DNA of 64,000 bases from Mycobacterium paraense (GCF_002101815.1 NZ_LQPM01000005.1:62001-126000), one strand, 5' to 3'. Positions 1-12,280 are shown, counted from the stretch's first letter. Made by a program: numbers and translations. Notes: generated by a model from the sequence alone, not told the origin.

Positions 1-936
1 CCCGATGAGGAACCATCGCCAGGGTTGATCGCCGGCGACGAACACCAGCAGCGTCGGAACCACGAATTCGGCCGTGGTGCCGCCGATGTGCGCCATGGCC
101 TTCGGCAACCACGAGGGGCGCAGGTCGTTGACGTGGTCGAGGTACAGCGCGTGCTTGAGGGGGTTGAACAGCTTGGGGCGCAACAGCGCGTTGTTGCTCG
201 TCATCACCGAGACCACGTACGGGAAGTGGTGGTTGAGCTTGGAGGTCGCCGCTCCCCACCACAGGCACAGCATGATGATCTTGTAGGCCGCGATCTGATC
301 GGTGAACGGAAAGAAGAACACGAACAGCTTGAGCCAATAGTGTTCGCCGCGCGCGGCCAGGAAGATCGTCTTGTCCCGCAGACCCAGCACCGCCAGCGCG
401 ACGATCGTCGGCACCACCCGGACCGGGTCGATCAGCGGCCCCGGCGACAGCAGCGCCCACACCCCGCCGATCAGCACGACGGCGTACAGGGCGACGTCGG
501 CGACGGTGCGGGTGTCACCGCGGGTGAACGGTACCTTGCCCGGCCACGCGGGCAGCCGAATCGTGTTGGGGCGCAACCAATACAGGAACCCGCCGACGGG
601 CGGCATGAACCGGCCGGTCAGCGGGCCCGACCCGCAGCCGAAGCCGAGGACCTCGAACAGCAGCGTGAACACGATGAACTTCTGATACACGATCGGCTGC
701 GTCCACCAGTCGCCGATGCGCCCGAGCCCGCCCAGGCCCGGGGTCAGCGAGATGATGGCGGCCGGTACCGCGACGTACAACGCGATCTTCAGCAGGTACA
801 GCAGGTAGACCGCGTAAGGCGTGCCGAAACCGTGTTCGGCCCAGTGCCGCGTCACGATCTGCAGCCGCGCCGCGCGTGGCAACGTCCGCCAGGTGTCGGG
901 GTCGACGTCCGGTAGCTCCGGTGACATGAATCCCAT
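1..936 (-). CDS. DUF3556-family membrane protein, Rv1431-like (3' end cut by window edge)
   Basis: The first 312 codons are present; the gene runs off the left edge. The sequence matches the mycobacterial DUF3556 membrane family (about 580 residues; Rv1431 in M. tuberculosis from memory). No biochemical role is known to me. Hydrophobic spans follow a charged N-terminus: around residues 42-65 (rich in Leu, Tyr, Val, Ala), 82-100 (an aromatic-rich stretch ending in GFGCG), 147-165 and several near 200-230. I chose the ATG at 936 because AGGG lies about 6 nt upstream; a second in-frame ATG at 927 (MSPELPD) is possible. It lies downstream of the small gene at 1061-1369 on the same strand, with a 124-bp gap that may hold its own promoter. 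The family call is fairly sure; the function is unknown. Confidence 0.75.
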   Translation of the reverse strand, partial: MGFMSPELPDVDPDTWRTLPRAARLQIVTRHWAEHGFGTPYAVYLLYLLKIALYVAVPAAIISLTPGLGGLGRIGDWWTQPIVYQKFIVFTLLFEVLGFGCGSGPLTGRFMPPVGGFLYWLRPNTIRLPAWPGKVPFTRGDTRTVADVALYAVVLIGGVWALLSPGPLIDPVRVVPTIVALAVLGLRDKTIFLAARGEHYWLKLFVFFFPFTDQIAAYKIIMLCLWWGAATSKLNHHFPYVVSVMTSNNALLRPKLFNPLKHALYLDHVNDLRPSWLPKAMAHIGGTTAEFVVPTLLVFVAGDQPWRWFLIG

Positions 937-1060
937 GGGCGGCCCTAAAGTCCGAGAGGAAACCAGCTGGCCAATACAATCTAGCCACAGCGACGGACCC
1001 AGCGGTATGGGTCGACGAGAACTGCTGACCCCCAGCCCCTTTGGGGCGCCGGCGGCGGCC

Positions 1061-1369
1061 CTAGCGGGCGGCGGGCCGCGCCCGGTGCGGGAATCGGCGC
1101 TGCAGGTTTTCGATCATGGCGTCCAGGGCCTGACGCTCCCGCTCTTCGCTGCGCGCCATGCGCCGAATGGTGGCGGCGCCGTCGGCGTCCCCGGCGGCCT
1201 CGGCGGCCGCGATCGCCTTCGGGTATTCGCCCAGCCGATGCTCGATCTGGCGGCGGCCCTGGACCAGTATCCGGCGGAAGTAGTCGGCCTGCCGGTGGTC
1301 GGCCGTCTCAACCGCCGCGGCCGACAGGGTGACATCGCGGGCTTGGCGGTTCACGGTCATCGAAGGCAT
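1061..1369 (-). CDS. small charged hypothetical protein (102 aa)
   Basis: A 102-residue protein that I do not recognise. The open frame continues upstream, but the ATG at 1369 is preceded by AAGGAGGGGC, a near-perfect ribosome binding site, so I take that start and treat the upstream frame as non-coding. The protein is soluble, with no signal peptide, and is rich in Arg, Ala, Glu and Gln. Residues 22-85 have long runs of Ala/Glu/Arg suited to helices or a coiled coil. The C-terminus is basic (RRFPHRARPAAR). It is divergent from the acyltransferase at 1740, with an inverted repeat in the gap. Coding is supported by the ribosome binding site and by the biased third positions; the function is not known. 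Confidence 0.6.
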   Translation of the reverse strand: MPSMTVNRQARDVTLSAAAVETADHRQADYFRRILVQGRRQIEHRLGEYPKAIAAAEAAGDADGAATIRRMARSEERERQALDAMIENLQRRFPHRARPAAR

Positions 1370-1739
1370 GGCCCCTCCTTGGCGGACATTGACGGGGCCG
1401 GGACGGACCGCGCTGCTGCGGGGCATCCGCCCGCGCCGGTCCCGAACACCACCCGAACCGTGCCCAGCGGCCGGGCGGGTGCCACGCTCGTCGGACAAAC
1501 CGGCGACGTCCATATCGGCCCTTTCAACTGGGGAGTTGGGTGTTTTGCGAGAGGTAACCATAACCCCCCGATCAGGCCGGCGCCATAGGCCCAACCGATG
1601 GATACATCCGTTGTAGGTTGGGCCAACCCCAGCTTGGGTACAAGTTCGGGCAAAACATCGCGCCGGCGGCCCGGAGCCCGGTCGCTACCATCGAGGGACT
1701 CGACGGGCATCGCGGCCCGCCAGAGCCACGAGGAGAAAC
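1370..1739. other. divergent intergenic region (370 bp)
   Basis: The gap lies between the small gene at 1369 (minus) and the acyltransferase at 1740 (plus). I see no convincing coding frame. It contains the long inverted repeat at 1588-1624 and a locally AT-richer patch around 1525-1565. Promoters for both flanking genes are expected here, but no clear -35/-10 pair can be assigned. Confidence 0.5.
1588..1624. promoter_or_regulatory. inverted repeat, candidate operator
   Basis: GGCCCAACC at 1588-1596 is mirrored exactly by GGTTGGGCC at 1616-1624. The 19-bp centre carries a smaller GGAT/ATCC pair. The position between divergent promoters suits a repressor operator. A transcription terminator is unlikely because no gene ends here. 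The binding protein is unknown. Confidence 0.45.
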
Positions 1740-2549
1740 GTGACCGACAGCGACAGCCCAGACATCGAGGACATCGAGAAGTTCGACCCCGGCCTGACCC
1801 AGCGCCTGATGGGCGTGATGCGCCCGTTCCTCAAGACCTATTTCCGGTCCGAGGTCCACGGCTTGGATTCATTCCCGCCGGGCGGGGCGCTGGTGGTGGG
1901 CAACCACTCCGGCGGCATGTTCCCGATGGACGTCCCGATCTTCAGCGTCCACTTCTACGAGAAGTTCGGTTACGGCCGGCCGGTCTACACGCTCAGCCAC
2001 GACATCCTCATGACCGGCCCGACGGCGTCGCTGTTCAGGCGCACCGGCTACATCCGGGCCAACCGGGAGAACGCGGCCAAGGCGCTGCGGTCCGGGGGCG
2101 TGGTGGTGGTGTTTCCCGGCGGTGACTACGACGCGTACCGGCCCACGTTCTCGGAGAACGTCATCGACTTCAACGGCCGCAAGGGTTACGTCAGCACGGC
2201 GATCGAGGCCGGCGTGCCCATCGTGCCCGCCGTGTCCATCGGCGGCCAGGAGACCCAGCTCTACCTGACCCGCGGCACCTGGCTGGCCGAGCGCCTGGGC
2301 ATAAAGCGCTTGCTGCGCAGCGCAATTCTGCCGCTGTCGTTCGGCTTCCCGTTCGGGCTCAGCGCCGTCGTGCCGCCCAATGTGCCGCTGCCCGCCAAGA
2401 TCGTGACGCAGGTGCTGCCGCCCATCGACATCGCCAAGGAGTTCGGCGACGACCCGGACGTCGACGAGGTCGACGAGCACGTGCGGTCGGTGATGCAGCA
2501 TGCGCTCGACGAGCTGGCCGCCAGGCGACGTTTCCCGATCCTGGGTTGA
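1740..2549 (+). CDS. PlsC/MGAT-like acyltransferase, Rv1428c-like
   Basis: A 269-residue protein of the lysophospholipid/diacylglycerol acyltransferase superfamily. It has the acceptor-binding motif around NHSGG with a downstream Asp (residues 54-63), a second block VVVFPGG near 121-127 corresponding to the FPEG-type motif, and a Pro-rich hydrophobic segment near 205-220. It probably moves an acyl group from acyl-CoA to a glycerol or long-chain alcohol at the inner membrane; the substrate is inferred only from the family. The GTG start follows AGGAGA at good spacing. FadD12 begins 3 bp after its stop and LipO overlaps FadD12, so activation (FadD12), transfer (this protein) and hydrolysis (LipO) of acyl chains look co-transcribed. 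Rv1428c is the equivalent in H37Rv from gene order. Confidence 0.8.
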   Translation: MTDSDSPDIEDIEKFDPGLTQRLMGVMRPFLKTYFRSEVHGLDSFPPGGALVVGNHSGGMFPMDVPIFSVHFYEKFGYGRPVYTLSHDILMTGPTASLFRRTGYIRANRENAAKALRSGGVVVVFPGGDYDAYRPTFSENVIDFNGRKGYVSTAIEAGVPIVPAVSIGGQETQLYLTRGTWLAERLGIKRLLRSAILPLSFGFPFGLSAVVPPNVPLPAKIVTQVLPPIDIAKEFGDDPDVDEVDEHVRSVMQHALDELAARRRFPILG

Positions 2550-2552
2550 GCC

Positions 2553-4184
2553 GTGGCCTCCCCCGTCAACCAGGCGCTCGGCGGCTTCGGTGTCTTCGGC
2601 ACCCTGTGGCGCGCCGGGATGATCGCGCCGATGCGACCCGACCGCTACCTGAAGATGGCCGCCGCCATGCGCCGCGAGGGCCTGGGCATGACCGTGGGCT
2701 TCGCCAGCGCGGCGGCGCGCTGCCCGGACCGTCCCGGCCTGATCGACGAGCTGGGCACGCTGACCTGGCGGCAGCTCGACGAGCGGATCAACGCGTTCGC
2801 CGCCGCGCTGCAGGGCCTGCCCTCGGGTCAGCCCAAGGTCGTCGGGATCATGTGCCGCAACCACCGCGGCTTCGTCGAGTCGGTGGTGGCCGTCAACCGG
2901 ATCGGCTCGGACGTCGTGCTGCTCAACACGTCGTTCGCCGGGCCGGCCCTGGCCGAGGTGGTCAACCGCGAGGGCGTCGACGCCGTCGTGTACGACGAGG
3001 AGTTCACCGAGATCGTCGACCGCGCGCTGGCCGACAAGCCGGACGCCACCCGGATCCTGGCCTGGACCTCCGACGGGCCGCGCGGCGCGACGGTCGAACG
3101 GCTGATCGCCGAGCACGCCGGCCAACGGCCGCACCGCACCGGGCGCAAGGGCAGGATGATCCTGCTGACCTCCGGCACCACCGGAACGCCCAAGGGCGCC
3201 AACCAGACTGGGGGCAACGCCGGGGTGGGCACGCTCAAGGCGATCCTGGACCGCACGCCGTGGCGGGCCGAGGAGACCATCGTGATCGTGGCGCCGATGT
3301 TCCATGCGTGGGGCTTTTCGCAGCTGATCTTCGCCGCGTCGATGGCATGCACCGTGGTCACCCGGCGCAAGTTCGACCCGGAGGCCACCCTGGACCTCGT
3401 CGACCGCCACCGGGCGACCGGCCTGGCGGTGGTGCCGGTGATGTTCGACCGCATCATGGAGCTGCCCGCCGAGGTGCGAAACCGCTACAGCTGCAAGTCG
3501 TTGCGGTTCGCCGCGGCGTCCGGGTCGCGGATGCGCCCCGACGTCGTCATCGCGTTCATGGACCAGTTCGGCGACGTGATCTACAACAACTACAACGCCA
3601 CCGAGGCCGGCATGATCGCCACCGCCACCCCGGCGGACCTGCGCGCGGCGCCCGACACCGCGGGCCGCCCGGCGGGCGGAACCGAAATCCGCATCCTGGA
3701 CAAGGAATTCAACGAGCTGCCCACCGGCGAGGTCGGCACCATCTACGTCCGCAACGACACCCAGTTCGAGGGCTACACGTCGGGTACCACGAAGGACTTC
3801 CACGCCGGGTACATGTCGTCAGGCGACGTCGGATACCTCGACGAGGCCGGGCGGCTGTTCGTCGTCGGGCGTGACGACGAGATGATCGTCTCCGGCGGTG
3901 AGAACGTCTACCCGATCGAGGTGGAGAAGACGCTGGCGGCACACCCGGACGTAGCGGAGGCCGCGGTGATCGGCGTGGACGACGAGCAGTACGGCCAGCG
4001 CCTGGCGGCCTTCGTGGTGCTGGTCCCGGGCGCCGGCACCACCGTCGACACGCTTAAGCAGCACGTGCGCGACAACCTGGCCAACTACAAGGTGCCCCGT
4101 GAAATCACCGTCCTCGACGAGCTGCCCCGCGGCAGCACCGGCAAGATCCTGCGCAACGAGCTGCAGGCACGGGTCGGCGGCTGA
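2553..4184 (+). CDS. fadD12: fatty-acyl-CoA/AMP ligase FadD12
   Basis: A 543-residue member of the ANL superfamily (acyl-CoA synthetases). The phosphate-binding loop LTSGTTGTPKG is at residues 205-215. The adenine motif YNNYNATEAG, the hinge block SGDVGYLDEAGR with VVGRDDEMI, and the C-terminal PRGSTGKILRNEL containing the catalytic Lys are all present, so both adenylation and thioester steps should be intact. It activates fatty acids with ATP and CoA. The GTG start lies 3 bp after the acyltransferase stop. The stop overlaps the ATG of lipO (TGATG), giving translational coupling. Order and length match Rv1427c. The chain-length preference cannot be read from the sequence. Confidence 0.9.
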   Translation: MASPVNQALGGFGVFGTLWRAGMIAPMRPDRYLKMAAAMRREGLGMTVGFASAAARCPDRPGLIDELGTLTWRQLDERINAFAAALQGLPSGQPKVVGIMCRNHRGFVESVVAVNRIGSDVVLLNTSFAGPALAEVVNREGVDAVVYDEEFTEIVDRALADKPDATRILAWTSDGPRGATVERLIAEHAGQRPHRTGRKGRMILLTSGTTGTPKGANQTGGNAGVGTLKAILDRTPWRAEETIVIVAPMFHAWGFSQLIFAASMACTVVTRRKFDPEATLDLVDRHRATGLAVVPVMFDRIMELPAEVRNRYSCKSLRFAAASGSRMRPDVVIAFMDQFGDVIYNNYNATEAGMIATATPADLRAAPDTAGRPAGGTEIRILDKEFNELPTGEVGTIYVRNDTQFEGYTSGTTKDFHAGYMSSGDVGYLDEAGRLFVVGRDDEMIVSGGENVYPIEVEKTLAAHPDVAEAAVIGVDDEQYGQRLAAFVVLVPGAGTTVDTLKQHVRDNLANYKVPREITVLDELPRGSTGKILRNELQARVGG

Positions 4185-5455
4185 TGCGCTTCCAGATCCG
4201 AAAGCCGCGGCCGCTGGCGCGGGCCGCGCTGGAATTGGCCAACGCCGCCAACGGATTACGGCCGCTGGCCCGCAAGGGATACAGCACCGTGCTGGTGTTC
4301 TGGTTCGGCTGGCCGACGTCGGAGGTGCCCGGGGTGTACTTCTCCGCCTCGCTGGTGGACGCGCTGCGGCGCGGGCGGCGCGGCGACTTCGCCGGGCGGC
4401 GCGGCAAGGCGGCGCTGGCGATGACGGCCGCGTCCTGGGCGATCCTGGCGGTGATCCGCTACCGCGGCGTCACCACGCCGGGCCCGGTGCTGGAGGCCGG
4501 CCTGCGCGAGCAGCTGGGCCACGACTACACCGAGGCGCTGGAGGCGCTGCCGCAGACCCAGCCCACCCGCAGCGGCCGGCGCAGCCTGCCGCTGGGCAAC
4601 ACCGTGGCGCGGCGCCGCTACGTCGAGAAGACGAACGTGGTGTCCTACGGCCCGCACGGCCGCGCCAACCTGGCCGACATCTGGCGGCGCCGCGACCTGC
4701 CGCGCGACGGCAAGGCGCCGGTGCTGCTGCAGGTCCCCGGCGGCGCCTGGGTGATCGGCATGCGCCGCCCCCAGGCCTACCCGCTGATGAGCCACCTGGC
4801 CGCCCGCGGTTGGGTGTGTGTGTCGATCGGCTACCGGGTCTCGCCCGTACACACCTGGCCCGACCACATCGTCGACGTCAAACGGGCGCTGGCCTGGGTC
4901 AAGGAAAATATCGCCCGCTTCGGCGGCGATCCGAACTTCGTGGCGATCACGGGCGGGTCGGCCGGCGGCCACCTGTCCGCGCTCGCGGCGCTGACCCCCA
5001 ACGACCCGAAGTTTCAGCCGGGCTTCGAGGAGGCGGACACCTCGGTGACCGCCGCGGTTCCGGTCTACGGGCGCTACGACTGGTTCTCCACCCACGGCGA
5101 GGGGCGCGCCGAGTTCATCGGGCTGCTCGAAAAGTTCGTCGTCAAAAAGAAATTCGCCACCCACCGGCACATCTACCTGGACGCCTCGCCGATCCGCGAG
5201 TTACGAGCCGACGCGCCACCGTTTTTCGTGCTGCACGGCCGCGACGATTCGCTCATCCCGGTCGGTGAGGCGCAGGAGTTCGTCGAGGAACTGCGCGCGG
5301 TGTCGAAGTCCCCGGTCGCCTACGCCGAATTGCCGCACGCCCAACACGCTTTCGACATCTTCAGTTCCCCGCGGGCACACCGGTCCGCCGAGGCGGTCGC
5401 CCGGTTCCTGTCGTGGGTGTACGCGACGAATCCACCCGAGCGCGACCGGGAATAG
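4184..5455 (+). CDS. lipO: alpha/beta-hydrolase esterase LipO
   Basis: A 423-residue esterase/lipase-like protein. The C-terminal two-thirds is an alpha/beta hydrolase: an oxyanion-hole segment VPGGAW near residue 184, the nucleophile elbow GGSAGG near 258, an acid in HGRDDSLIP near 349 and a catalytic His in HAQHAFD near 386. The N-terminal 100 residues carry hydrophobic helices (ALAMTAASWAILAVI near 71-85), so membrane attachment is likely. The start codon overlaps the fadD12 stop. The equivalent is Rv1426c. The natural substrate is unknown; the context suggests acyl lipids made or used by the two upstream enzymes. Confidence 0.85.
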   Translation: MRFQIRKPRPLARAALELANAANGLRPLARKGYSTVLVFWFGWPTSEVPGVYFSASLVDALRRGRRGDFAGRRGKAALAMTAASWAILAVIRYRGVTTPGPVLEAGLREQLGHDYTEALEALPQTQPTRSGRRSLPLGNTVARRRYVEKTNVVSYGPHGRANLADIWRRRDLPRDGKAPVLLQVPGGAWVIGMRRPQAYPLMSHLAARGWVCVSIGYRVSPVHTWPDHIVDVKRALAWVKENIARFGGDPNFVAITGGSAGGHLSALAALTPNDPKFQPGFEEADTSVTAAVPVYGRYDWFSTHGEGRAEFIGLLEKFVVKKKFATHRHIYLDASPIRELRADAPPFFVLHGRDDSLIPVGEAQEFVEELRAVSKSPVAYAELPHAQHAFDIFSSPRAHRSAEAVARFLSWVYATNPPERDRE

Positions 5456-5483
5456 ACGGCGCGCCCCCGTGGCTCTGGTTGCC

Positions 5484-5927
5484 ATGGTCCAGAAGCCCGA
5501 TCCCGAGACGCTCAAGGCGATGAACGCCAACATCACCGACGAGTTTCGCGCCAACGCCGGCAAAGTTGGGGGGCGATTCGAGGGCAATGAGCTGCTGCTA
5601 CTCACCACGACGGGCGCGAAGTCCGGGAATCCGCGCGTCGCGCCGCTGGTGGCCTTCCGCATCGACGACAGGCTGCTGATCGTCGCGGGTTACGGCGGGG
5701 CCGACGTCAACCCGGCGTGGGTGCACAACCTGCGGGCCAACCCGCGCGCGCACGTCGAGCTCGCCACCGGCTCGTTCGACGTCGTCGCGCGCGAACTCGA
5801 CCCAGCGGAACGTGAGGCGGTCATCCCCCGGATCAACGCGACCACACCGGCGTTCGCGTACGCGAACTACCAGTCGAAAACCACCCGCACCATCCCGATA
5901 TTCGAGCTGCAGGCCGACGAGGCGTGA
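5484..5927 (+). CDS. Ddn-family deazaflavin(F420)-dependent nitroreductase-like protein
   Basis: A 147-residue protein with the split beta-barrel of the Ddn/F420H2-dependent reductase family. LLLTTTGAKSGNPRVAPL (residues 35-52) and the later block VAGYGGADVNPAWVHNLRANPRAHVEL are characteristic. Members reduce quinones, nitroimidazoles or other enones using F420H2, often near the membrane; the substrate here is unknown. The ATG at 5484 is chosen by similarity to family N-termini; a GTG at 5469 is an alternative, and neither has a strong ribosome binding site. It follows lipO by 28 bp on the same strand and converges on the acyltransferase at 5936. I do not recall a gene here in H37Rv, so it looks like a local addition. 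Confidence 0.8.
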   Translation: MVQKPDPETLKAMNANITDEFRANAGKVGGRFEGNELLLLTTTGAKSGNPRVAPLVAFRIDDRLLIVAGYGGADVNPAWVHNLRANPRAHVELATGSFDVVARELDPAEREAVIPRINATTPAFAYANYQSKTTRTIPIFELQADEA

Positions 5928-5935
5928 CCGGCCGG

Positions 5936-8351
<2,416 letters not shown>

Positions 8352-8361
<10 letters not shown>

Positions 8362-9386
8362 GCGTCGTCACCCCTCTCGCCGTCGACCCGGATCTCGTTC
8401 GTGGTCGTCGCCGAAGGGGTTTGAGGGCCTTTTAAACCATCACTATGGCCCGCTCGGACCCCGTCGAGCGCCGCCGCGAGCTTGCCCGGGTCATGTAAAG
8501 GTGTACCAGGTCGGGACACGTCCACGAAGTGGACCTCGGCTTCGAGCAGCGTCGCGGTGCGCCGCAGTTGCTCGCGTTCGCGCTCGCCCGGCACCCGCTC
8601 GGCATCAATGATGATGTCGTGCACGGTGAATCCGGGCGCATGCTGGGCCAGCACGTGCAGGTGGCGTTCCACCGAGAAGCCGGCCGTCTCCCCCGGTTCG
8701 GCGACCAGGTTGAGCACCAGCGCCCGCCGTGCCGTGGTCGACCGCAGCGCCGAGGCCAGGCCCGGCACCAGCACGTGCGGGATCACACTGGTGAACCACG
8801 ACCCGGGCCCCAGCACCACCAGGTCGGCGGCCATGATGGCGTCGACGGCCTGCCGGGTCGCCGGCGGGTTGGGCGGAAGCAGCCGCACCCGTCGCACCTT
8901 GCCCGGCGTCGTCGCGATCGCCACCTGGCCGCGGATCAGGCGGAAGATCCGCGGGTCGGCCTCCAGGCCGGACACGTCGGCCTCGATCTGCAGGGCGATC
9001 GGGCACATCGGCAAGACCCTGCCCTTGACCCCGAGGATGCGCCCGAGCTCGTCGAGGGCGGCGACCGGATCGGCCAGCACCTCGCTGAGGCCGGCCAGCA
9101 GCAGGTTGCCGATCGGGTGGCCGGCCAGCGCGCCGTTGCCGCCGAAGCGGTGCTGCAGGATGGTCGCCCACAGCCGTCCGTACGGGCTATCGGATGCCAA
9201 CGCCGCCAAGGCCATTCGCAGATCGCCGGGCGGGATCACGTCCAATTCGCTGCGCAGCCGGCCCGACGAGCCGCCGTCGTCGGCGACAGTGACCACCGCG
9301 GTGACATGCGGCGTCAGCCGGCGCGCCGCGGACAGCGTCGCATACAGGCCGTGTCCGCCCCCCAAGGCAACGATGCCATCACTCAT
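8352..9386 (-). CDS. YvcK/CuvA-like gluconeogenesis factor, Rv1422-like
   Basis: A 344-residue protein of the YvcK/CofD-like family. It begins with the nucleotide-binding loop [13 protein letters not shown] (residues 6-18) and has [12 protein letters not shown] (about 34-45) and [11 protein letters not shown]. YvcK proteins bind UDP-sugars and influence carbon flow and cell-wall synthesis; the mycobacterial member (CuvA, Rv1422) is linked to wall precursor metabolism and growth on non-glycolytic carbon sources. The start overlaps the rapZ stop (ATGA) and the end overlaps whiA, so expression is coupled. The length is as expected. Confidence 0.92.
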
Positions 9387-10267
9387 TCGCGACCCAGATC
9401 CCGGTGCAGCACCCGCACCGCCAGCTGAGGGTTACCCCGAAGCAGCTGCATCAATGCCTCGGCGATCGCGACGCTGCGATGCTTGCCGCCCGTGCAGCCG
9501 ATGGCGACCGTCATGTAGCGCTTGCCCTCCCTGCGGTAGCCGTCGACAACGAGGTTCAGCAGACGATGGTAAGCGTCGAGGAACTCGGCCGCGCCGGGCT
9601 GGCCCAACACGTAGTCGCGCACGGCCGGATGCTCGCCGGTGAGCGGACGCAGGTCATCGACCCAGTGCGGGTTGGGCAGGAACCGGACGTCCATCACCAT
9701 GTCGGCGTCCATCGGCAGGCCGTACTTGAAGCCGAACGACTCGACGGTGACGCTGGTCGACGCCCCGGTCTCGCCGCCGAAGGCGCGCTCGATGGTCTCC
9801 CGCAGCCCCCGCACCGACAGCGTGGACGTGTCGATGATCAGGTCGGCGGTGGCGCGGACCGGCGCCAGCATCCTGCGCTCGGCGGCGATGCCCTCGGCCA
9901 GCGTCTGCTCGCCCTGCAGCGGGTGGCTGCGGCGGTTCTGTTCGTAGCGGCGCACCAACATGTCGTCGGAGGCCTCCATGAACACCACGCGCGGCGTGAT
10001 GTTGCGGGTGGCCAGCTCGTTGCGCACCTCGTCGAGATCGCCGGTGAAGCCCCGCGACCGGACGTCCATCACGACCGCGAGCTGGGTGATCCGCGACCCG
10101 GCGGCCAGCCCGAAATCGACCATCCGGGTGATCAGCTGGGGCGGCAGGTTGTCGGCCACGTACCAGCCGAGGTCCTCGAGCACCTTGGCCGCCGTGCCCC
10201 GCCCGGCGCCCGACAGCCCCGTCACCAGGACGACGTCGATCCCCGCCCCCTCGTCTTGGGTTGTCAT
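9383..10267 (-). CDS. rapZ: RapZ-family nucleotide-binding protein, Rv1421-like
   Basis: A 294-residue RapZ/YvcJ protein: an N-terminal P-loop domain and a C-terminal domain with [18 protein letters not shown] near residues 255-272. The P-loop reads [10 protein letters not shown], so the usual Walker Lys is Arg and the following Ser/Thr is Gly. I recall the same change in M. tuberculosis Rv1421, so it is lineage-wide. In E. coli RapZ guides RNase E to the sRNA GlmZ; that sRNA system is absent from mycobacteria, so the role here is unknown. The ATG at 10267 overlaps the uvrC stop (ATGA). An apparent 942-residue frame joining part of uvrC to rapZ is only read-through in a second uvrC frame. Confidence 0.92.
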   Translation of the reverse strand: MTTQDEGAGIDVVLVTGLSGAGRGTAAKVLEDLGWYVADNLPPQLITRMVDFGLAAGSRITQLAVVMDVRSRGFTGDLDEVRNELATRNITPRVVFMEASDDMLVRRYEQNRRSHPLQGEQTLAEGIAAERRMLAPVRATADLIIDTSTLSVRGLRETIERAFGGETGASTSVTVESFGFKYGLPMDADMVMDVRFLPNPHWVDDLRPLTGEHPAVRDYVLGQPGAAEFLDAYHRLLNLVVDGYRREGKRYMTVAIGCTGGKHRSVAIAEALMQLLRGNPQLAVRVLHRDLGRE

Positions 10268-12207
10268 TCGGCGACTTCGGGTTGCTCGGGTCGCAGCGCC
10301 TCGAGGACGGCCGTGGCGGTGGCCACGCCGATGCCCGGAACGGCGGTGATCTGGTCGACGGTGGCCTCCTTGAGGCGGGCTATCGATCCGAAATGGGTTA
10401 CCAGCGCCTTGCGGCGATGCTCTCCCAATCCTGGCACCGAATCCAACGCTGAGGCGGTCATTCGCTTGGATCGCTTGCTGCGATGGTAGGCGATGGCGAA
10501 CCGGTGCGCCTCGTCGCGGACGCGCTGCAGCAGATAGAGGCCCTCGCTGTTGCGCGGCATGATGATCGGGTCCGGCTCGGAGGGCACCCAGATCTCCTCC
10601 AGCCGCTTGGCCAGGCCGATGACCGCGACGTCGGTGATGCCGAGTTCGTCGAGCACGGCCGAGGCCGCGTTGACCTGCGGCGCGCCGCCGTCGACGACGT
10701 ACAGGTTGGGCGGGTAGGCGAAGCGGCGCGATTTTCCTTCGGGGGAAAGCACATTGGGGTCTTTTTGCTCGCTGAGGTGCCGCGCGAACCGGCGGCGGGT
10801 CACCTCGGCGATGGAGGCGACGTCGTCGGAGCGCCCCTGCCCGGCGGCCTCCCGGATGCCGAAGTGGCGGTAGTCCGACTTGCGCGGCAGCCCGTCCTCG
10901 AACACCACCAGCGAGCCCACCACGTCGGTGCCCTGCACGTGGCTGATGTCGACGCATTCGATGCGCAGCGGCGCATCGGCCAGTCCCAGCGCCTCCTGAA
11001 TGTTCTGCAGCGCAGCCGATCTCGCGTTGAAGTCGCCGGCCCGCTTCAGCTTGTGTTGCTGCAGCGCCTCTTTCGCGTTGCGCAGCACGGTCTCGGCCAG
11101 GGCTTTCTTGTCGCCGCGCCGCGGCACCCGCAGGACGACCCGCGAGCCGCGCAGCCCGGACAGCCAGCTGGTCAGCTCGTCGGCGTTGGACGGCAGGCAC
11201 GGCACCAGCACCTCGCGCGGGACGGGGTTGGTGGATTCGTCGGCGGCCCCGCCGAGTTCGGCCTGCTCCCCGTAGAACTGGGTCAGGAACTGCTCGACCA
11301 ACCGCTCCTCGCCGGATTCGCCCGGGTCGCCGGACTTTTCGACGATCCAGCCGCGCTGGCCGCGGACCCGGCCGCCGCGGACGTGGAACACCTGCACCGC
11401 CGCCTCCAGGTCGTCGTCGGCGAACGCGACCACGTCGGCGTCGGTGCCGTCGCCGAGCACCACGGCCTGCTTCTCCATCGCGCGCTTCAGGGCGCCCAGG
11501 TCGTCGCGGAGCCGCGCGGCCCGCTCGAAGTCGAGCTGCTCGGCCGCGGCGTTCATCTGCTGCTCCAGCTCGCGGGCGAACCGGTCGGTCTTGCCGGACA
11601 GGAAGTCGCAGAAGTCGTCGACGATCTGGCGATGCTGCTCGGCGCTGACCCTGCCGACGCAGGGGGCCGAGCACTTGTCGATGTAGCCGAGCAGGCACGG
11701 CCGGTCGATCTGCTTGTGCCGCTTGAAGACTCCTGCCGAGCAGGTGCGCGCCGGGAAGACGCGGGTGAGCAGGTCCAGCGTTTCGCGGATCGCCCACGCG
11801 TGGGAGTACGGGCCGAAGTAGCGCACGCCCTTGCGGCGGGGGCCGCGATAGACCATCAGCCGGGGGAACTCCTCGTTGAGGGTGACGGCCAGCACCGGGT
11901 AGGACTTGTCGTCGCGGTAGCGGACGTTGAAGCGCGGATCGAATTCCTTGATCCAGTTGTATTCGAGTTGCAGTGCCTCGACTTCGGTGTTGACCACCGT
12001 CCACTCGACCTTGGCCGCGGTGGTCACCATCTGCCGGGTCCGCGGGTGCAGGCCGGCGACGTCGGCGAAGTAGGACGTCAACCGGCTGCGCAGGCTCTTG
12101 GCCTTGCCGACGTAGATGACCCGTCCGTGCGCGTCCCGGAATCGATAGACGCCCGGCTCGACCGGGATGGACCCGGGCGCGGGGCGATACGTTGCGGGAT
12201 CTGGCAC
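10264..12207 (-). CDS. uvrC: excinuclease ABC subunit C
   Basis: A 647-residue UvrC that makes both incisions in nucleotide excision repair with UvrA and UvrB. The GIY-YIG domain is at residues 12-95 ([24 protein letters not shown]), followed by a Cys-rich insert ([24 protein letters not shown]), a UVR motif near 200-235 that binds UvrB, the RNase H-like C-terminal nuclease ([17 protein letters not shown] and [11 protein letters not shown]) and tandem helix-hairpin-helix motifs at the end ([19 protein letters not shown] and [17 protein letters not shown]). All parts are present. It is the first gene of the uvrC-rapZ-yvcK-whiA operon, with its promoter in the 120-bp gap shared with the PE_PGRS gene. 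Confidence 0.96.
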   Translation of the reverse strand: MPDPATYRPAPGSIPVEPGVYRFRDAHGRVIYVGKAKSLRSRLTSYFADVAGLHPRTRQMVTTAAKVEWTVVNTEVEALQLEYNWIKEFDPRFNVRYRDDKSYPVLAVTLNEEFPRLMVYRGPRRKGVRYFGPYSHAWAIRETLDLLTRVFPARTCSAGVFKRHKQIDRPCLLGYIDKCSAPCVGRVSAEQHRQIVDDFCDFLSGKTDRFARELEQQMNAAAEQLDFERAARLRDDLGALKRAMEKQAVVLGDGTDADVVAFADDDLEAAVQVFHVRGGRVRGQRGWIVEKSGDPGESGEERLVEQFLTQFYGEQAELGGAADESTNPVPREVLVPCLPSNADELTSWLSGLRGSRVVLRVPRRGDKKALAETVLRNAKEALQQHKLKRAGDFNARSAALQNIQEALGLADAPLRIECVDISHVQGTDVVGSLVVFEDGLPRKSDYRHFGIREAAGQGRSDDVASIAEVTRRRFARHLSEQKDPNVLSPEGKSRRFAYPPNLYVVDGGAPQVNAASAVLDELGITDVAVIGLAKRLEEIWVPSEPDPIIMPRNSEGLYLLQRVRDEAHRFAIAYHRSKRSKRMTASALDSVPGLGEHRRKALVTHFGSIARLKEATVDQITAVPGIGVATATAVLEALRPEQPEVAE

Positions 12208-12280
12208 GCATCCAGGCTAGTAGCCACTGAGGACACGTCCGACCTGCCCCGAAAACCGCCGGACCCGCCGGGCGGACGGC

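Noticed and set aside
1869..3803. 644-residue minus-strand frame
   Set aside because: It lies opposite the acyltransferase and FadD12 genes and has the His/Arg/Gly-rich composition of an antisense shadow.
9383..12211. 942-residue frame that looks like a UvrC-RapZ fusion
   Set aside because: UvrC homology is in another frame; the RapZ part starts at its own ATG (10267), which overlaps the uvrC stop.
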